A stretch of DNA of 64,000 bases from the NCBI RefSeq assembly GCF_019635465.1, contig NZ_JAHBZK010000022.1, positions 22,170 through 86,169 on the forward strand. Reading direction: 5' to 3'. Both the position numbers and the translations under genes were made by a program. This document shows positions 20,338 through 35,386 of this stretch, piece by piece; the stretch's first letter is position 1, and each line of letters opens with the position of its first letter. Under the pieces are notes generated by a model. That model had not been told where the DNA came from, searched no databases, and worked only from the letters and a program-made list of their open reading frames with translations. Source of the stretch: Hydrogenophaga sp. Its GTDB lineage: Bacteria; Pseudomonadota; Gammaproteobacteria; Burkholderiales; Burkholderiaceae_C.

Positions 20338-20969
20338 CAATTGGCCTTGGCGGTGGCGCCACCCTTGTTGCGCTGGGCCAGCGACGCGATGAGCCCGTCG
20401 ATGCCCTTGGCACCGATCTCCTGTGCGAACTGGGTGCGGTAGGTCTCCACCAGCCACACGCCCAGCACGTTGAGGTCGTAGATCTTCCAGGCGTCGCCCG
20501 ATTTCTCGAGGCGGTAGTCGAGCTGAATGGGCTCGCCCTTGCCGCGCACTTCGCTGCGCACCACCACCTCGGTGTCTTCGGGCCGCATGCGCATGGGCTT
20601 GAAGCTCAGGGTCTGGTCCTTGACCTCGCCAAGCGCGCCCGAGTAGGTGCGCACCAGCAAGGACTTGAACTCGGTTTGCAGACGCTCTTGCTGCTCCGGC
20701 GTGGCCTGACGCCAGTAGCGCCCGACCGCCGACGCCGTCATGCGCGTGAAGTTGACGTTGGGCATGATCTTCGCGTCGACCAGCGCCACGATCTTGTTGA
20801 CATCGCCGGCCTGGATGGCCGGATCGGCCTTGATGGTGTCCAGCACCTCGGTGGACAGGCGTTTGACCATGGCGTCGGGCGCCTCGGCGGCCGCAGCCGG
20901 GAGCGTCCAGGCGGCCAGCATCAGCGCCAGCGAAGCAAACCAGGTACGGCGGGACAGAAGTTGTTTCAT
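20337..20969 (-). CDS. mlaC: MlaC, periplasmic phospholipid-binding protein
   Basis: A 210-residue secreted protein. A signal peptide covers about 1-28 (MKQLLSRRTWF, hydrophobic core, then AAAAEA). The Tol-Tol-Ttg2D/MlaC family pattern is seen in NVNFTRMTASAVGRYWRQAT, QERLQTEFKSLLVRTYSGAL and KIYDLNVLGVWLVETYRTQF. MlaC ferries phospholipid between the outer-membrane MlaA-porin complex and the inner-membrane MlaFEDB complex. The ATG at 20969 has a TGGAGA box 5 to 6 bases upstream. In-frame sequence above it is not signal-like. Confidence 0.93.
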   Translation of the reverse strand: MKQLLSRRTWFASLALMLAAWTLPAAAAEAPDAMVKRLSTEVLDTIKADPAIQAGDVNKIVALVDAKIMPNVNFTRMTASAVGRYWRQATPEQQERLQTEFKSLLVRTYSGALGEVKDQTLSFKPMRMRPEDTEVVVRSEVRGKGEPIQLDYRLEKSGDAWKIYDLNVLGVWLVETYRTQFAQEIGAKGIDGLIASLAQRNKGGATAKAN

Positions 20970-21089
20970 TGGTTTCTCCAGGTGGTGCCACCCAACGGGG
21001 GACATCCTAGGCCTCGGAGGCGCAGGGACTGTGTCGGGTTCCGGTGGAAAGGTAGCGATTCGTATCGTGGGTTTGCGCTCACTTACTCG

Positions 21090-21821
21090 CTATTCCCCAT
21101 CGCCGAGACCGATGCCCTTGTCGATCATGTCGTCGATCTGGCGCTGACGGCGGTTGAGGTAGAAGTCGCGCGTGAAGCTGTATTTGTCCAGCGCCGCCCC
21201 CTCCAGCAGGTTGGAAGCACGCAGCAACTGGGCACGGGTATCGACCGCGCGAAGCGCGTACAGGCTGTTTCGGGTTGGCACGTGGTCGACGTAGCCCACC
21301 GGGTCACCCACGGCATCCACCACCAAGCCGCCGGTATCGCGCACGGTGGAGGGCCCGAATATCGGCAGCACAAGGTAGGGACCCGACGGAACACCCCAGC
21401 GGCCCATCGTCTGACCGAAGTCGATGCGCGTGCGCGGAATGCCGGCTTCGCTGGCAATGTCGAGCACCCCCCCGAAGCCCAGCACCGTGTTGATGCTGAA
21501 ACGCAGCAGGTTCTCGGTGGTTTCGCGAGGACGCAACTGAAAGCCGGCGTTGACCGCTGACCACAGGTCACCCAGGTTGCCAAAGAAGTTGTTGACCCCG
21601 GTGCGCAGCGGGCTGGGCGCCACATTCACATACGCGGTGGCCACCGGCTTGAACACGGCTTCGTCGGCGGCATCGTTGAACTTCTGCACGCCGCGGTTGA
21701 ACGGCTCGAGCGGGTCGCGCGGGTTGGCATCGGGCCCGGTGGCACATCCAGCCAGCAAAGCGGCCGTCACCAGAATGGCCGCGGGCATTCGTAGCGCGCA
21801 CGGTTGTTGATTCGACAGCAT
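21090..21821 (-). CDS. mlaA: MlaA, outer-membrane lipoprotein of phospholipid transport
   Basis: A 243-residue VacJ/MlaA lipoprotein. The lipobox is LLAGC with the acylated cysteine at 25. Family blocks RDPLEPFNRGVQKFND, SPLRTGVNNFFGNLGD, RIDFGQTMGRWGVPSGPYLV and GPSTVRDTGG are intact. It removes mislocalised phospholipid from the outer leaflet of the outer membrane and hands it to MlaC. In E. coli mlaA is unlinked to mlaFEDCB; here it is inside the operon between mlaD and mlaC. Confidence 0.95.
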   Translation of the reverse strand: MLSNQQPCALRMPAAILVTAALLAGCATGPDANPRDPLEPFNRGVQKFNDAADEAVFKPVATAYVNVAPSPLRTGVNNFFGNLGDLWSAVNAGFQLRPRETTENLLRFSINTVLGFGGVLDIASEAGIPRTRIDFGQTMGRWGVPSGPYLVLPIFGPSTVRDTGGLVVDAVGDPVGYVDHVPTRNSLYALRAVDTRAQLLRASNLLEGAALDKYSFTRDFYLNRRQRQIDDMIDKGIGLGDGE

Positions 21822-21850
21822 GAATACGTCCCTTCGATGGCCCGACGCGC

Positions 21851-22339
21851 TCAGGGCGCCTTCTCGCCGGCCGGCTTGTCACCGCCCTCGGCCGCCTTGC
21901 TGAACAGAAACTGGCCGATGAGATTTTCCAGCACCAGCGCCGACTGCGTCTGCGTCACCACCGCGCCGTCCGCAAGGTTGGCAGGGTCTCCGCCGGGTTC
22001 GATCCCGATGTACTGGTCACCCAGCAAGCCGCTGGTGAGGATCTTCATCGAGCTGTCCTTGGGAAAGCCGTAACGCTTTTCCAGGGACAGGGAAATGCTG
22101 GCCTGAAAGGTCTGGTCGTCAAACGCAATTTTTTCGACCCGACCCACCACGACGCCGGCGCTGCGCACCGCTGCGCCCGGCTTGAGCCCGCCGGCGTTGT
22201 CAAAGCGCGCAGTCACCCGGTAGGTCGGCTCGAAGTTCAAGCTCAGCAGGTTGGCCGACTGCAAGGCCAGGAACAGGATGGCCGCGCCGCCGATCAGGAC
22301 GAACAGGCCCACCCAGAAGTCGTTCTTGGAGGTAGTCAT
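21851..22339 (-). CDS. mlaD: MlaD, MCE-domain subunit of the phospholipid transporter
   Basis: A 162-residue protein with one N-terminal membrane helix (about 8-28) and one MCE domain. The latter shows YRVTARFDNAGGLKPGAAVR and the C-terminal strand ILTSGLLGDQYIGIEPGG. MlaD hexamers form the periplasmic ring on the MlaFEDB complex through which lipid passes. It lies 20 bases after mlaE and 29 before mlaA. Confidence 0.95.
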   Translation of the reverse strand: MTTSKNDFWVGLFVLIGGAAILFLALQSANLLSLNFEPTYRVTARFDNAGGLKPGAAVRSAGVVVGRVEKIAFDDQTFQASISLSLEKRYGFPKDSSMKILTSGLLGDQYIGIEPGGDPANLADGAVVTQTQSALVLENLIGQFLFSKAAEGGDKPAGEKAP

Positions 22340-22359
22340 GGTGGTTCTCCGAATCCGGT

Positions 22360-23142
22360 TCAGATGCTGAACATCATGGCGGTCAGCACAAAGTCGAGGC
22401 CCAGCACCGTCAGCGATGCCATGACCACCGTGCGTGTGGTGGCCCGGGACACGCCCTCGGGCGTGGCATGCGCCAGGTAACCCTGCAACAGGGCAATGAA
22501 GGTCACGGCGAATCCGAAGACGACGCTCTTGAGCACCCCATTGCCCACATCGGCCCAGACGTCAACACCGCCCTGCATCTGGCTCCAGAAGGCGCCGCTG
22601 TCGAGACCGATGAGGCCCACGCCGACCAACCAGCCACCCATGATGCCCACCGCACTGAACACCGCTGCCAACAGCGGCATGGTGATGACACCCGCCCAGA
22701 ACCGCGGCGCGAGCACGCGCCGCACCGGGTCGACCGCCATCATCTCCATGGCGCTGAGCTGCTCGCCCGCCTTCATGAGACCGATCTCGGCCGTGAGCGA
22801 GGTGCCCGCCCGACCGGCGTAAAGCAGGGCACTGACCACCGGGCCGAGTTCGCGCACCAGGGACAGTGCCACCAGCAGCCCCAGCGCATCGGTCGCGCCA
22901 TAGCGCTGCAGGGTGTAGTAGCCCTGCAAACCCAGCACGAAGCCCACAAACAGGCCCGAGACGCCGATGATCGACAGGGAGTGGTTGCCCAGAAAGTGGA
23001 TCTGGTCGCGCACCAGACCAAAGCGCCGCATGGCCACGCCAACCAGGGCCACCAGCCGCATGAACAGCCGGGCGCCGTATCCCAGCGCCGTCAGGTGACG
23101 CCGCACGGCCGCGCCGACGCGGGTGGGATGCAGGGGGTTCAT
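22360..23142 (-). CDS. mlaE: MlaE, permease subunit of the phospholipid transporter
   Basis: A 260-residue MlaE/DUF140 permease with five or six membrane helices. Conserved runs include [38 protein letters not shown], and the cytoplasmic coupling region [20 protein letters not shown]. Two copies form the membrane core of MlaFEDB with MlaF ATPases. Its ATG overlaps the mlaF stop by four bases. Confidence 0.95.
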   Translation of the reverse strand: MNPLHPTRVGAAVRRHLTALGYGARLFMRLVALVGVAMRRFGLVRDQIHFLGNHSLSIIGVSGLFVGFVLGLQGYYTLQRYGATDALGLLVALSLVRELGPVVSALLYAGRAGTSLTAEIGLMKAGEQLSAMEMMAVDPVRRVLAPRFWAGVITMPLLAAVFSAVGIMGGWLVGVGLIGLDSGAFWSQMQGGVDVWADVGNGVLKSVVFGFAVTFIALLQGYLAHATPEGVSRATTRTVVMASLTVLGLDFVLTAMMFSI

Positions 23143-23957
23143 CGCCGGCCTCCGCCACCGAAGTCCTCGGCCAGCGACGGCGCGGGGTGATGGAAGCGCA
23201 CCGGACCGTCGGGCCGGGCGTTGACGAACTGCGCCACCAGCGGATCGGTGCTGTGGCGCACTTCGTCGGGCGTGCCCTGAGCGGCAATGCCGCCGTTGGC
23301 CAGCACGATCACCTGATCGGCAATGCCAAAGGTTTCGTCGAGGTCGTGCGACACCACGATGCTGGTCAGGCCCATCGCATCGTTGAGCTCGCGGATCAAG
23401 CGCGCCGCGGTGCCCAGCGAGATGGGGTCCAGCCCGGCAAAGGGTTCGTCGTACATCACCAGCTCGGGGTCGAGCGCGATGGCGCGGGCCAATGCCACGC
23501 GCCGCGCCATGCCACCAGAGAGTTCGCTGGGCATGAGCCCGCGCGCACCGCGCAAACCCACGGCGTTGAGCTTCATCAGCACGATGTCGCGCACCAGGGA
23601 CTCGGGCAGGTGGGTGTGTTCGCGCAGGGGGAAGGCCACGTTGTCGAACACGCTCATGTCGGTGAACAGCGCGCCGAACTGGAACAGCATGCCCATGCGC
23701 CGTCGTGCCGCGTACAGCGTGCGCTGGTCCATGGCGGTGACGTCGTTGCCATCGAACAGGGTCTGCCCGCTCTGTGCGCGGATCTGCCCGCCAATGAGGC
23801 GCAGCACCGTGGTCTTGCCACCACCGGAGGCGCCCATGAGCGCCGTGACCTTGCCACGGGGGACGGTGAGCGACACCTTGTCGAGGATGACCCGCTCACC
23901 GTAGCCGAAGGTGAGATCGCGCAGTTCGACAAGAGGGGGAGACGGGTCGGCACTCAT
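23139..23957 (-). CDS. mlaF: MlaF, ATPase subunit of the phospholipid transporter
   Basis: A 272-residue ABC ATPase. Walker [10 protein letters not shown], signature [19 protein letters not shown], Walker [15 protein letters not shown] and the switch histidine in [10 protein letters not shown] are all present, as is the C-terminal extension that reaches the neighbouring MlaF and MlaB. The start at 23957 ([12 protein letters not shown]) is just ahead of the domain. It is the first gene of the mla run; the 148 bases upstream contain a long hairpin (24053-24097) and should hold its promoter. Confidence 0.95.
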   Translation of the reverse strand: MSADPSPPLVELRDLTFGYGERVILDKVSLTVPRGKVTALMGASGGGKTTVLRLIGGQIRAQSGQTLFDGNDVTAMDQRTLYAARRRMGMLFQFGALFTDMSVFDNVAFPLREHTHLPESLVRDIVLMKLNAVGLRGARGLMPSELSGGMARRVALARAIALDPELVMYDEPFAGLDPISLGTAARLIRELNDAMGLTSIVVSHDLDETFGIADQVIVLANGGIAAQGTPDEVRHSTDPLVAQFVNARPDGPVRFHHPAPSLAEDFGGGGRR

Positions 23958-24052
23958 GAAACAAAAGGCCGGGCAGAACCCGGCCGCCGCATGATACGGG
24001 AATCGGGGGTTTGCCCACCCCCGCACTTCCTTACGTTGCGGTAATCCAATGT

Positions 24053-24097
24053 CGGGCGCCGCGCGGACGGTCGCTGCGCGCGACCGGACGGCGCCCG
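24053..24097. terminator. Long GC-rich hairpin between gltD and mlaF (possible terminator, no T-tract)
   Basis: Nine paired bases (24053-24061 with 24089-24097) enclose an internal loop and a further seven-base stem (24068-24074 with 24080-24086) around a five-base loop. It starts nine bases after the gltD stop codon, so it could end the gltBD transcript or protect its 3' end. There is no run of T on either strand, so a classic intrinsic terminator is not shown. Confidence 0.4.
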
Positions 24098-24105
24098 CCG
24101 ACGTT

Positions 24106-25572
<1,467 letters not shown>

Positions 25573-25602
25573 GGTGTGCTTCCTTCGATGTCGTGGGTCT
25601 GG

Positions 25603-30384
<4,782 letters not shown>

Positions 30385-30440
30385 GGTGCGTCCTTCTGTC
30401 TAGGGCCTGACTGTCGAGGGGGAGTGCGAGCTTATTGCAT

Positions 30441-30457
30441 TGCACCATGCGTGCCAA
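30441..30457 (-). promoter_or_regulatory. Sigma54-type (-24/-12) promoter for gltBD
   Basis: On the minus strand the sequence reads TTGGCACGCATGGTGCA. It matches the RpoN consensus YTGGCACGrNNNTTGCW at all defined positions except two. The GG at -24 and GC at -12 are ten bases apart, as required. Transcription would start near 30430, about 46 bases before the gltB ATG. A sigma54 promoter fits nitrogen control of glutamate synthase. No perfect NtrC site was seen close by. Confidence 0.65.
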
Positions 30458-30461
30458 GCAT

Positions 30462-30488
30462 TTTAAATGGGTTCTGACCCCATTTAAA
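30462..30488. repeat. AT-rich inverted repeat, REP-like
   Basis: A perfect ten-base inverted repeat, TTTAAATGGG at 30462-30471 and CCCATTTAAA at 30479-30488, with a seven-base loop (TTCTGAC). It lies immediately upstream of the -24 element of the gltB promoter and 88 bases downstream of the RAYT-like gene. The AT-rich arms with a GGG/CCC core stand out from the GC-rich surroundings. It could be a REP-type element linked to the RAYT gene or a protein-binding site for gltB control. No second copy was found in the window. Confidence 0.6.
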
Positions 30489-30576
30489 TACGGAGTACAA
30501 ACGGAAAACCCTTTAATAGGGACACATCAAATCGAAGGCACGCCCGCACCCGCGAATGGAGGCGTGACAGCAGCGA

Positions 30577-31284
30577 TCAACGGCTGACTGTCTCGGGGGT
30601 CTGCGCCGGCGGGCGACCACGGCGCGCGCGGGTCGGACGCCGTGGTGTGACGCGCTGCAGTGCCTGGAGAAAAGCCTCATCGCCCAAGGCCCATCCGTGT
30701 TCGACCGCATCGGCAATCTGCCGTTCGAGCGCTTGCGGCAGGCCTGCGCGAACCCGCTCCCGATAGGCTTCTTCTCGCGCGAATGGGGTGTTGCCCAGCG
30801 CCCAGTAGGCGGCAGGCGGGCTCAATCCACGGCTTTGCTCCAGCCCCACCAACTGCCGGTGACTGGACCAGGCGTAGTCCCTTGCTTCTGCCGCCAAGCC
30901 TGCGCGCACCGGCTGCCACTCGACATATGCCATGCAATCGATCATGTGGCGCTCAGCCTGCACCACCGTGGAACGGTATCGCCCTTCCCATAAGGTGCCC
31001 CGGCGCTGGTGCCGCTGATTGAAGCGGCGGACGTAACTTCGACCGATGGCCTGCATCATCTTCGGCACACCGTCTGGGGTCGTGGGCGTCGCCAACAGCA
31101 GCAAACGATCTTCGAGCAAGGCCCAGGCGTGCAGTGCCACGCCCAGCCCTTTCGCTTGCTGCAATATCAAGCCCACCAGCGCTTCGCGATCCTCGTTGTC
31201 CAGGACGATGGCCTGGCGCCCATTGCCTCGCTGTGAGACGAGATGTGCCACATTGGGCAAGGTCAGACGAGGCAGGCGGGCCAT
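30577..31284 (-). CDS. RAYT-like (IS200/Y1 transposase family) protein lacking the HUH motif
   Basis: A 235-residue protein of the REP-associated tyrosine transposase family. It keeps the family frame: MARLPRLTLP start, GRSYVRRFNQRH, GTLWEGRYRST, and the tyrosine segment AYVEWQPVRAGL with candidate nucleophile Y120. The metal-binding HUH motif, normally NHVHLL after HAYVLMD, reads DRLLLL here (residues 59-64), with R60 and L62 in place of the two histidines. The single-strand nuclease is therefore probably inactive, although the frame is open and the rest well conserved. It follows the MFS gene by 16 bases. It may be a decayed element or a domesticated DNA-binding protein. Confidence 0.8.
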   Translation of the reverse strand: MARLPRLTLPNVAHLVSQRGNGRQAIVLDNEDREALVGLILQQAKGLGVALHAWALLEDRLLLLATPTTPDGVPKMMQAIGRSYVRRFNQRHQRRGTLWEGRYRSTVVQAERHMIDCMAYVEWQPVRAGLAAEARDYAWSSHRQLVGLEQSRGLSPPAAYWALGNTPFAREEAYRERVRAGLPQALERQIADAVEHGWALGDEAFLQALQRVTPRRPTRARRGRPPAQTPETVSR

Positions 31285-31300
31285 GAGGGCAATCGTTGCG

Positions 31301-32497
31301 TCAGCGCTTGGCGTGCACCGCCAGGGCCGCATGGATCCGCTGAGCGACCCACAGACCCAGCAGGCTGGACGCCCCGGTCACCACCCAACTCCACTGCCAC
31401 CCGCCGACCCGCGTGGCCAACCACGCCACGATGGGTGGCCCTGAAAACTGACCGAGCGCCGAGAGCTGCTGCATCCAGCCGACGGTGGTCGACACGGTGT
31501 CGTCGCCCGGCGCCAGACGCACGGCCAAACCGAACAAGGTACCGGGAATCAGCCCCCCCACGCCCGAGAACGCCAGCACACCCAGGTACCGCACCAGGAA
31601 CGGCCCACCTGGCGCGAAGGCCAGCACCGCCCCCACCAACATGCAAGCGTAAGCCACCCTCAGCAACACAAGTGGCCGGACACCGTGCGCCACCAAGCGG
31701 CCTGCCCCGATGTTGCCGACCATGTTCACCGCGGCAGCCAGTGCACTGAGCCACGCCGCTGCGACACCGCCCAAGCCGGCGTCAACGAATATGGTGGGAA
31801 GGAACCCCACCACGGCCAGCCACTGCCCGGAGTAAAGCAAGAACGCAACCGCGACCAGCCAGGGTCCGGTGGTCGACAAGGTCTTGCGCAGTCGCGGCCA
31901 CAGCGCAGCGCCGCCCCTTTCACCCGCAGACGTCGAGGGCACTCCCCACGCCATCAGACATGCGGCGACAAGGGACAGTGCGGCGAGCCCAAACCACACG
32001 GCACGCCAGCCCCAGGCGTCGATCACTGGCGCAGCCAGCAGCAAGGCCAGGGCTGTACCCAAAGGCATGTAGGCCCCCCACCAGCCCAACGCCTTGACCA
32101 GGAGGTGATCGTCGTGCCGTACGTGCAAACGGATCAACGCGGGTGCGGGCAGTACCGCCAGCAAGAACCCCAGACCTTCGACTGCCCGCGAGATCAGCAG
32201 CGATTCGGTGGAATGTGCAAGCCCGCCCCAGGCGCTGCCCAGCGACATGATGAGCAAACCCACCAGGCTGACGCGGCGTGGACCATAGCGGTCGGCGCCT
32301 AGCCCGACGACCAGCCCCAGGAACATGCCGGCCAACTGCACCAGCGACAGAAGGAATCCGGCCTGGATCAGGGAAATGTGCAGATCGACCTGCAAGGCGC
32401 GAACCGCCGGTGGCAATTTGCCAATGTGCAGCGCACAGGTCACGCCGACCAGCACGACCAAGGCTGCAATTCGGCGCGGACTGGCCATGCCAGTCAT
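31301..32497 (-). CDS. Major facilitator superfamily transporter (CynX/NimT-like)
   Basis: A 398-residue protein with about twelve predicted membrane helices. The loop 2-3 motif of MFS proteins reads GLGADRYGPRRVSLVG (about 65-80). The substrate cannot be told from sequence; overall texture resembles the cyanate/nitroimidazole group of MFS permeases. It starts with an ATGA overlap with the dgt stop (a second ATG is at 32488) and is followed by the RAYT-like gene. Upstream neighbours are aroKB and dgt. Confidence 0.82.
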   Translation of the reverse strand: MTGMASPRRIAALVVLVGVTCALHIGKLPPAVRALQVDLHISLIQAGFLLSLVQLAGMFLGLVVGLGADRYGPRRVSLVGLLIMSLGSAWGGLAHSTESLLISRAVEGLGFLLAVLPAPALIRLHVRHDDHLLVKALGWWGAYMPLGTALALLLAAPVIDAWGWRAVWFGLAALSLVAACLMAWGVPSTSAGERGGAALWPRLRKTLSTTGPWLVAVAFLLYSGQWLAVVGFLPTIFVDAGLGGVAAAWLSALAAAVNMVGNIGAGRLVAHGVRPLVLLRVAYACMLVGAVLAFAPGGPFLVRYLGVLAFSGVGGLIPGTLFGLAVRLAPGDDTVSTTVGWMQQLSALGQFSGPPIVAWLATRVGGWQWSWVVTGASSLLGLWVAQRIHAALAVHAKR

Positions 32498-33669
32498 GGG
32501 AACATCACCTCGCCAAACAAGCGCTCATGCTCACGGATCGCGAAGCGGTCTGTCATGCCGGCGATGTAGTCGGCGACCGCGCGCGGTTGTCCTGCTGGGC
32601 GTTGGTAAGCCGCTGGAAGCTCACCCGGTTCTTCCAGATAACGCTGAAACAAATCACCAATGATCTGGCGTGCGCGGCCTGTGGTTTCCATGACCTGAGG
32701 ATGCCGGTACAGATTGCGAAAGAGGAAGGACTTGAGAGCCTGACTCCTGGCGCGCATGTCATCGGAGAAGGTGACCAGCACAGGCGCCTGGCGCACCTCA
32801 TCCAGCGTCTGGACGCCTTCTACAGCCAATCGCGTGCGGGTGGCATCGATCACGTCATACACCTGAGCGCTCAACATGCGGCGAATGGCCTCGAACAACA
32901 GGCGCCGCCCCACCAGCGAGGGATGCTCGTGCAAGGCCTCGCACCGATGGGATTCAAACAGATCGACGGCTTCAAGTTGTTCGAGGGTGATGAGACCGGA
33001 GCGCACGCCGTCGTCGATGTCATGTGCGTTGTAGGCGATCTCGTCGGCGAGATTGCACAACTGGGCCTCCAACGAAGGTGATCCGCCGACGAGAAAGCGC
33101 GAAGCCACCCCACCAGGTTCTCGCAGCTCCAGCCGCTCGGCATTGCGTCGTGAACAGTGTTTCAGAATGCCTTCGCGAGTTTCAAAACTGAGATTCAGAC
33201 CATCGAACGCCGGGTAGCGTTCTTCAAGCTCATCCACCACTCGAAGGCTTTGCAGGTTGTGCTCGAATCCCAGAACCACATCTTCGGCTCCCTCAGAGGA
33301 CACGGCGCGTGCGCTCGCAGCGCCCATCGCTGCGTGCAAGGCGTCCTGACCCGCGTGACCGAATGGCGTGTGCCCAAGGTCGTGTGCCAGGGCAATGGCC
33401 TCGACAAGGTCTTCGCACAAAGACAAGGAGCGCGCAATGCTGCGGCCGAGCTGCGCCACCTCGATGGAATGCGTCAGGCGGGTGCGAAACAGATCACCCT
33501 CGTGATTGAGAAACACCTGCGTCTTGTAGACCAGGCGCCGGAACGCCGTCGAGTGGATCACCCGATCTCGATCACGCTGGAACCCGGTGCGTGTCGGCGC
33601 AGGCGCTTCGGGGTACCGCCGTCCGCGGCTCTCTGCCGGGTCGCAAGCGTAGGTCGCCAGCGCAGCCAT
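32494..33669 (-). CDS. dgt: Deoxyguanosinetriphosphate triphosphohydrolase-like protein (Dgt)
   Basis: A 391-residue HD-domain phosphohydrolase. Metal ligands are seen in RLTHSIEVAQL, the HD pair AHDLGHTPFGHAG and EIAYNAHDIDDG. Members split dNTPs, often dGTP, into deoxynucleoside and triphosphate, and many are allosterically activated by other dNTPs. The ATG at 33669 overlaps the aroB stop by one base; a GTG three bases earlier also exists. The pilQ-aroK-aroB-dgt order is, from memory, common in betaproteobacteria. Confidence 0.92.
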   Translation of the reverse strand: MAALATYACDPAESRGRRYPEAPAPTRTGFQRDRDRVIHSTAFRRLVYKTQVFLNHEGDLFRTRLTHSIEVAQLGRSIARSLSLCEDLVEAIALAHDLGHTPFGHAGQDALHAAMGAASARAVSSEGAEDVVLGFEHNLQSLRVVDELEERYPAFDGLNLSFETREGILKHCSRRNAERLELREPGGVASRFLVGGSPSLEAQLCNLADEIAYNAHDIDDGVRSGLITLEQLEAVDLFESHRCEALHEHPSLVGRRLLFEAIRRMLSAQVYDVIDATRTRLAVEGVQTLDEVRQAPVLVTFSDDMRARSQALKSFLFRNLYRHPQVMETTGRARQIIGDLFQRYLEEPGELPAAYQRPAGQPRAVADYIAGMTDRFAIREHERLFGEVMFP

Positions 33670-34790
33670 CACGCAATACGGCAGCCGGACTCGATCACCT
33701 CGATCGCCAAGGCCGGATCCACCGGACGCAGCATGGCGCGCCCAGGACCGTCAATGAGCACGAAGCGAATGGCGCCAGCCTCGGCCTTTTTGTCGTGACG
33801 CATCAGTTCGACGTATCGGCTGGCGTTGTCGCTGGCATCGATCACTGGCGCAACCGTTGGCAGCTTTGCGCGCTGGATCAGGGCGACCAACCTGTCGACA
33901 AACTGCGCGTCCACCAGGCCCAAACGCTGAGACAACCTGGCCGCCAGCACCATGCCACAGCCCACGGCCTCACCATGCAACCAGGACCCATAGCCCATGC
34001 CCGCCTCAATGGCGTGACCAAAGGTATGCCCAAAGTTCAATATGGCGCGCAGACCGCTTTCGCGTTCATCGCTGGCGACGACTTGCGCCTTGATTTCGCA
34101 GCTCCGTTTGACCGCCACAGCCAACGCGTCCGGATCCCGTTGCATCAAGTCATCCATGTGGTCTTCCAGCCAGGTCATGAACGCCATGTCGGCGATCGGG
34201 CCGTACTTGATGACTTCCGCGAGCCCGGCACTGAGTTCGCGCTCCGGCAGGGTGTTTAAAGCGCTGAGGTCGCACACCACGCGCAGCGGTTGATGAAACG
34301 CGCCCACCATGTTCTTGCCCAACGGGTGGTTGATGCCCGTCTTGCCGCCGACGGAGGAGTCCACTTGCGCAAGCAGCGTCGTGGGCACCTGCACAAACGA
34401 AACACCACGCATGTAGCAAGCCGCGGCAAAACCCGTCATGTCCCCGACAACGCCACCCCCCAGAGCGTACAAAACCGTCTTTCGATCGCAACCATGCTTG
34501 AGCAGCCCGTCGAAGATGGTCTGCAATGTCGACCACTCCTTGTGCGACTCCCCATCGGGCAAGACGACCGAATGAACTTGCGCATGACGGGGTCTCAATG
34601 CCGCCAAGAGCGATGCCAGGTAAAGCGGCGCTACAACTTCGTTTGAGACAACCAACGCGATGCCGCCGTCGGGCAGACCCTCGAACGTGGCCGAACTGCC
34701 GATCAAGTGGCTGCCAATTTGGATGTCGTAGCTGCGCTCGCCCAGATCAATGTGGACCTTGTTCTGCAGATTGGCGGTGGAAGCGGTCAT
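33669..34790 (-). CDS. aroB: 3-dehydroquinate synthase AroB
   Basis: A 373-residue NAD- and zinc-dependent enzyme that cyclises DAHP to 3-dehydroquinate, step 2 of the shikimate pathway. Seen: the NAD-binding [15 protein letters not shown], the substrate loop [37 protein letters not shown], and the zinc-site [10 protein letters not shown] and SWLHGEAV. The start at 34790 ([10 protein letters not shown]) lies 41 bases after the aroK stop. It overlaps dgt by one base. Confidence 0.96.
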   Translation of the reverse strand: MTASTANLQNKVHIDLGERSYDIQIGSHLIGSSATFEGLPDGGIALVVSNEVVAPLYLASLLAALRPRHAQVHSVVLPDGESHKEWSTLQTIFDGLLKHGCDRKTVLYALGGGVVGDMTGFAAACYMRGVSFVQVPTTLLAQVDSSVGGKTGINHPLGKNMVGAFHQPLRVVCDLSALNTLPERELSAGLAEVIKYGPIADMAFMTWLEDHMDDLMQRDPDALAVAVKRSCEIKAQVVASDERESGLRAILNFGHTFGHAIEAGMGYGSWLHGEAVGCGMVLAARLSQRLGLVDAQFVDRLVALIQRAKLPTVAPVIDASDNASRYVELMRHDKKAEAGAIRFVLIDGPGRAMLRPVDPALAIEVIESGCRIA

Positions 34791-34831
34791 CACGCGAGTG
34801 TATGTCGCGTGAGGTTCGGGCTGCGTCGCCC

Positions 34832-35386
34832 TCAACCGGCCTCATTCGGGGCGTCGCTGATCAATATGCCCGCGAGTTCCAGTTGCATGACGATCATGTT
34901 GACCAATGTCGCCACCGAAGGGCGGCCCGTCTCGATCGTGAAATGGGCTGTCTCGGCATACAAGGGGTGGCGCTGCGCATGCAATTCCCGCAGTTTCGCC
35001 AGCGGATCCGCGACCTGCAGCAGTGGACGATTGCGATCATGCCGAAGGCGGCGGATCAACTCTTCGGGTGAAGACCGCAGGTAGACGACAGATCCCCGTT
35101 CCCGCATCAGGTCTCGATTTTCGGATCGCAACACCGCGCCTCCCCCCGTCGAGATGATCTTCGACGGGCCCATGCTGAGCTCGTCGAGCATCATTGATTC
35201 GATGGCCCGAAATGGATCCTCGCCCTCACGCTCGAAGAACGACCGGATGGAGCAGCCGATGCGCGCCTCAATGGCGTGGTCCACATCAACAAAGGGCAAA
35301 CCCAGCCGCCGGGCCAGCTGGCGACCGACAGTGGATTTGCCCGATCCTGGCAGACCGACCAGGAAGACCGGAGAGGTCAGACTCAA
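34832..35386 (-). CDS. aroK: Shikimate kinase AroK
   Basis: A 184-residue P-loop kinase that phosphorylates shikimate. Walker [10 protein letters not shown] is at 11-19. The shikimate-binding [11 protein letters not shown], the STGGGAVLR block and the lid arginine region DRNRPLLQ are all intact. The start is a TTG at 35384-35386, overlapping the pilQ stop as TTGA; no ATG or GTG occurs in frame before the P-loop, so translation is probably coupled to pilQ. Full length. Confidence 0.92.
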   Translation of the reverse strand: MSLTSPVFLVGLPGSGKSTVGRQLARRLGLPFVDVDHAIEARIGCSIRSFFEREGEDPFRAIESMMLDELSMGPSKIISTGGGAVLRSENRDLMRERGSVVYLRSSPEELIRRLRHDRNRPLLQVADPLAKLRELHAQRHPLYAETAHFTIETGRPSVATLVNMIVMQLELAGILISDAPNEAG

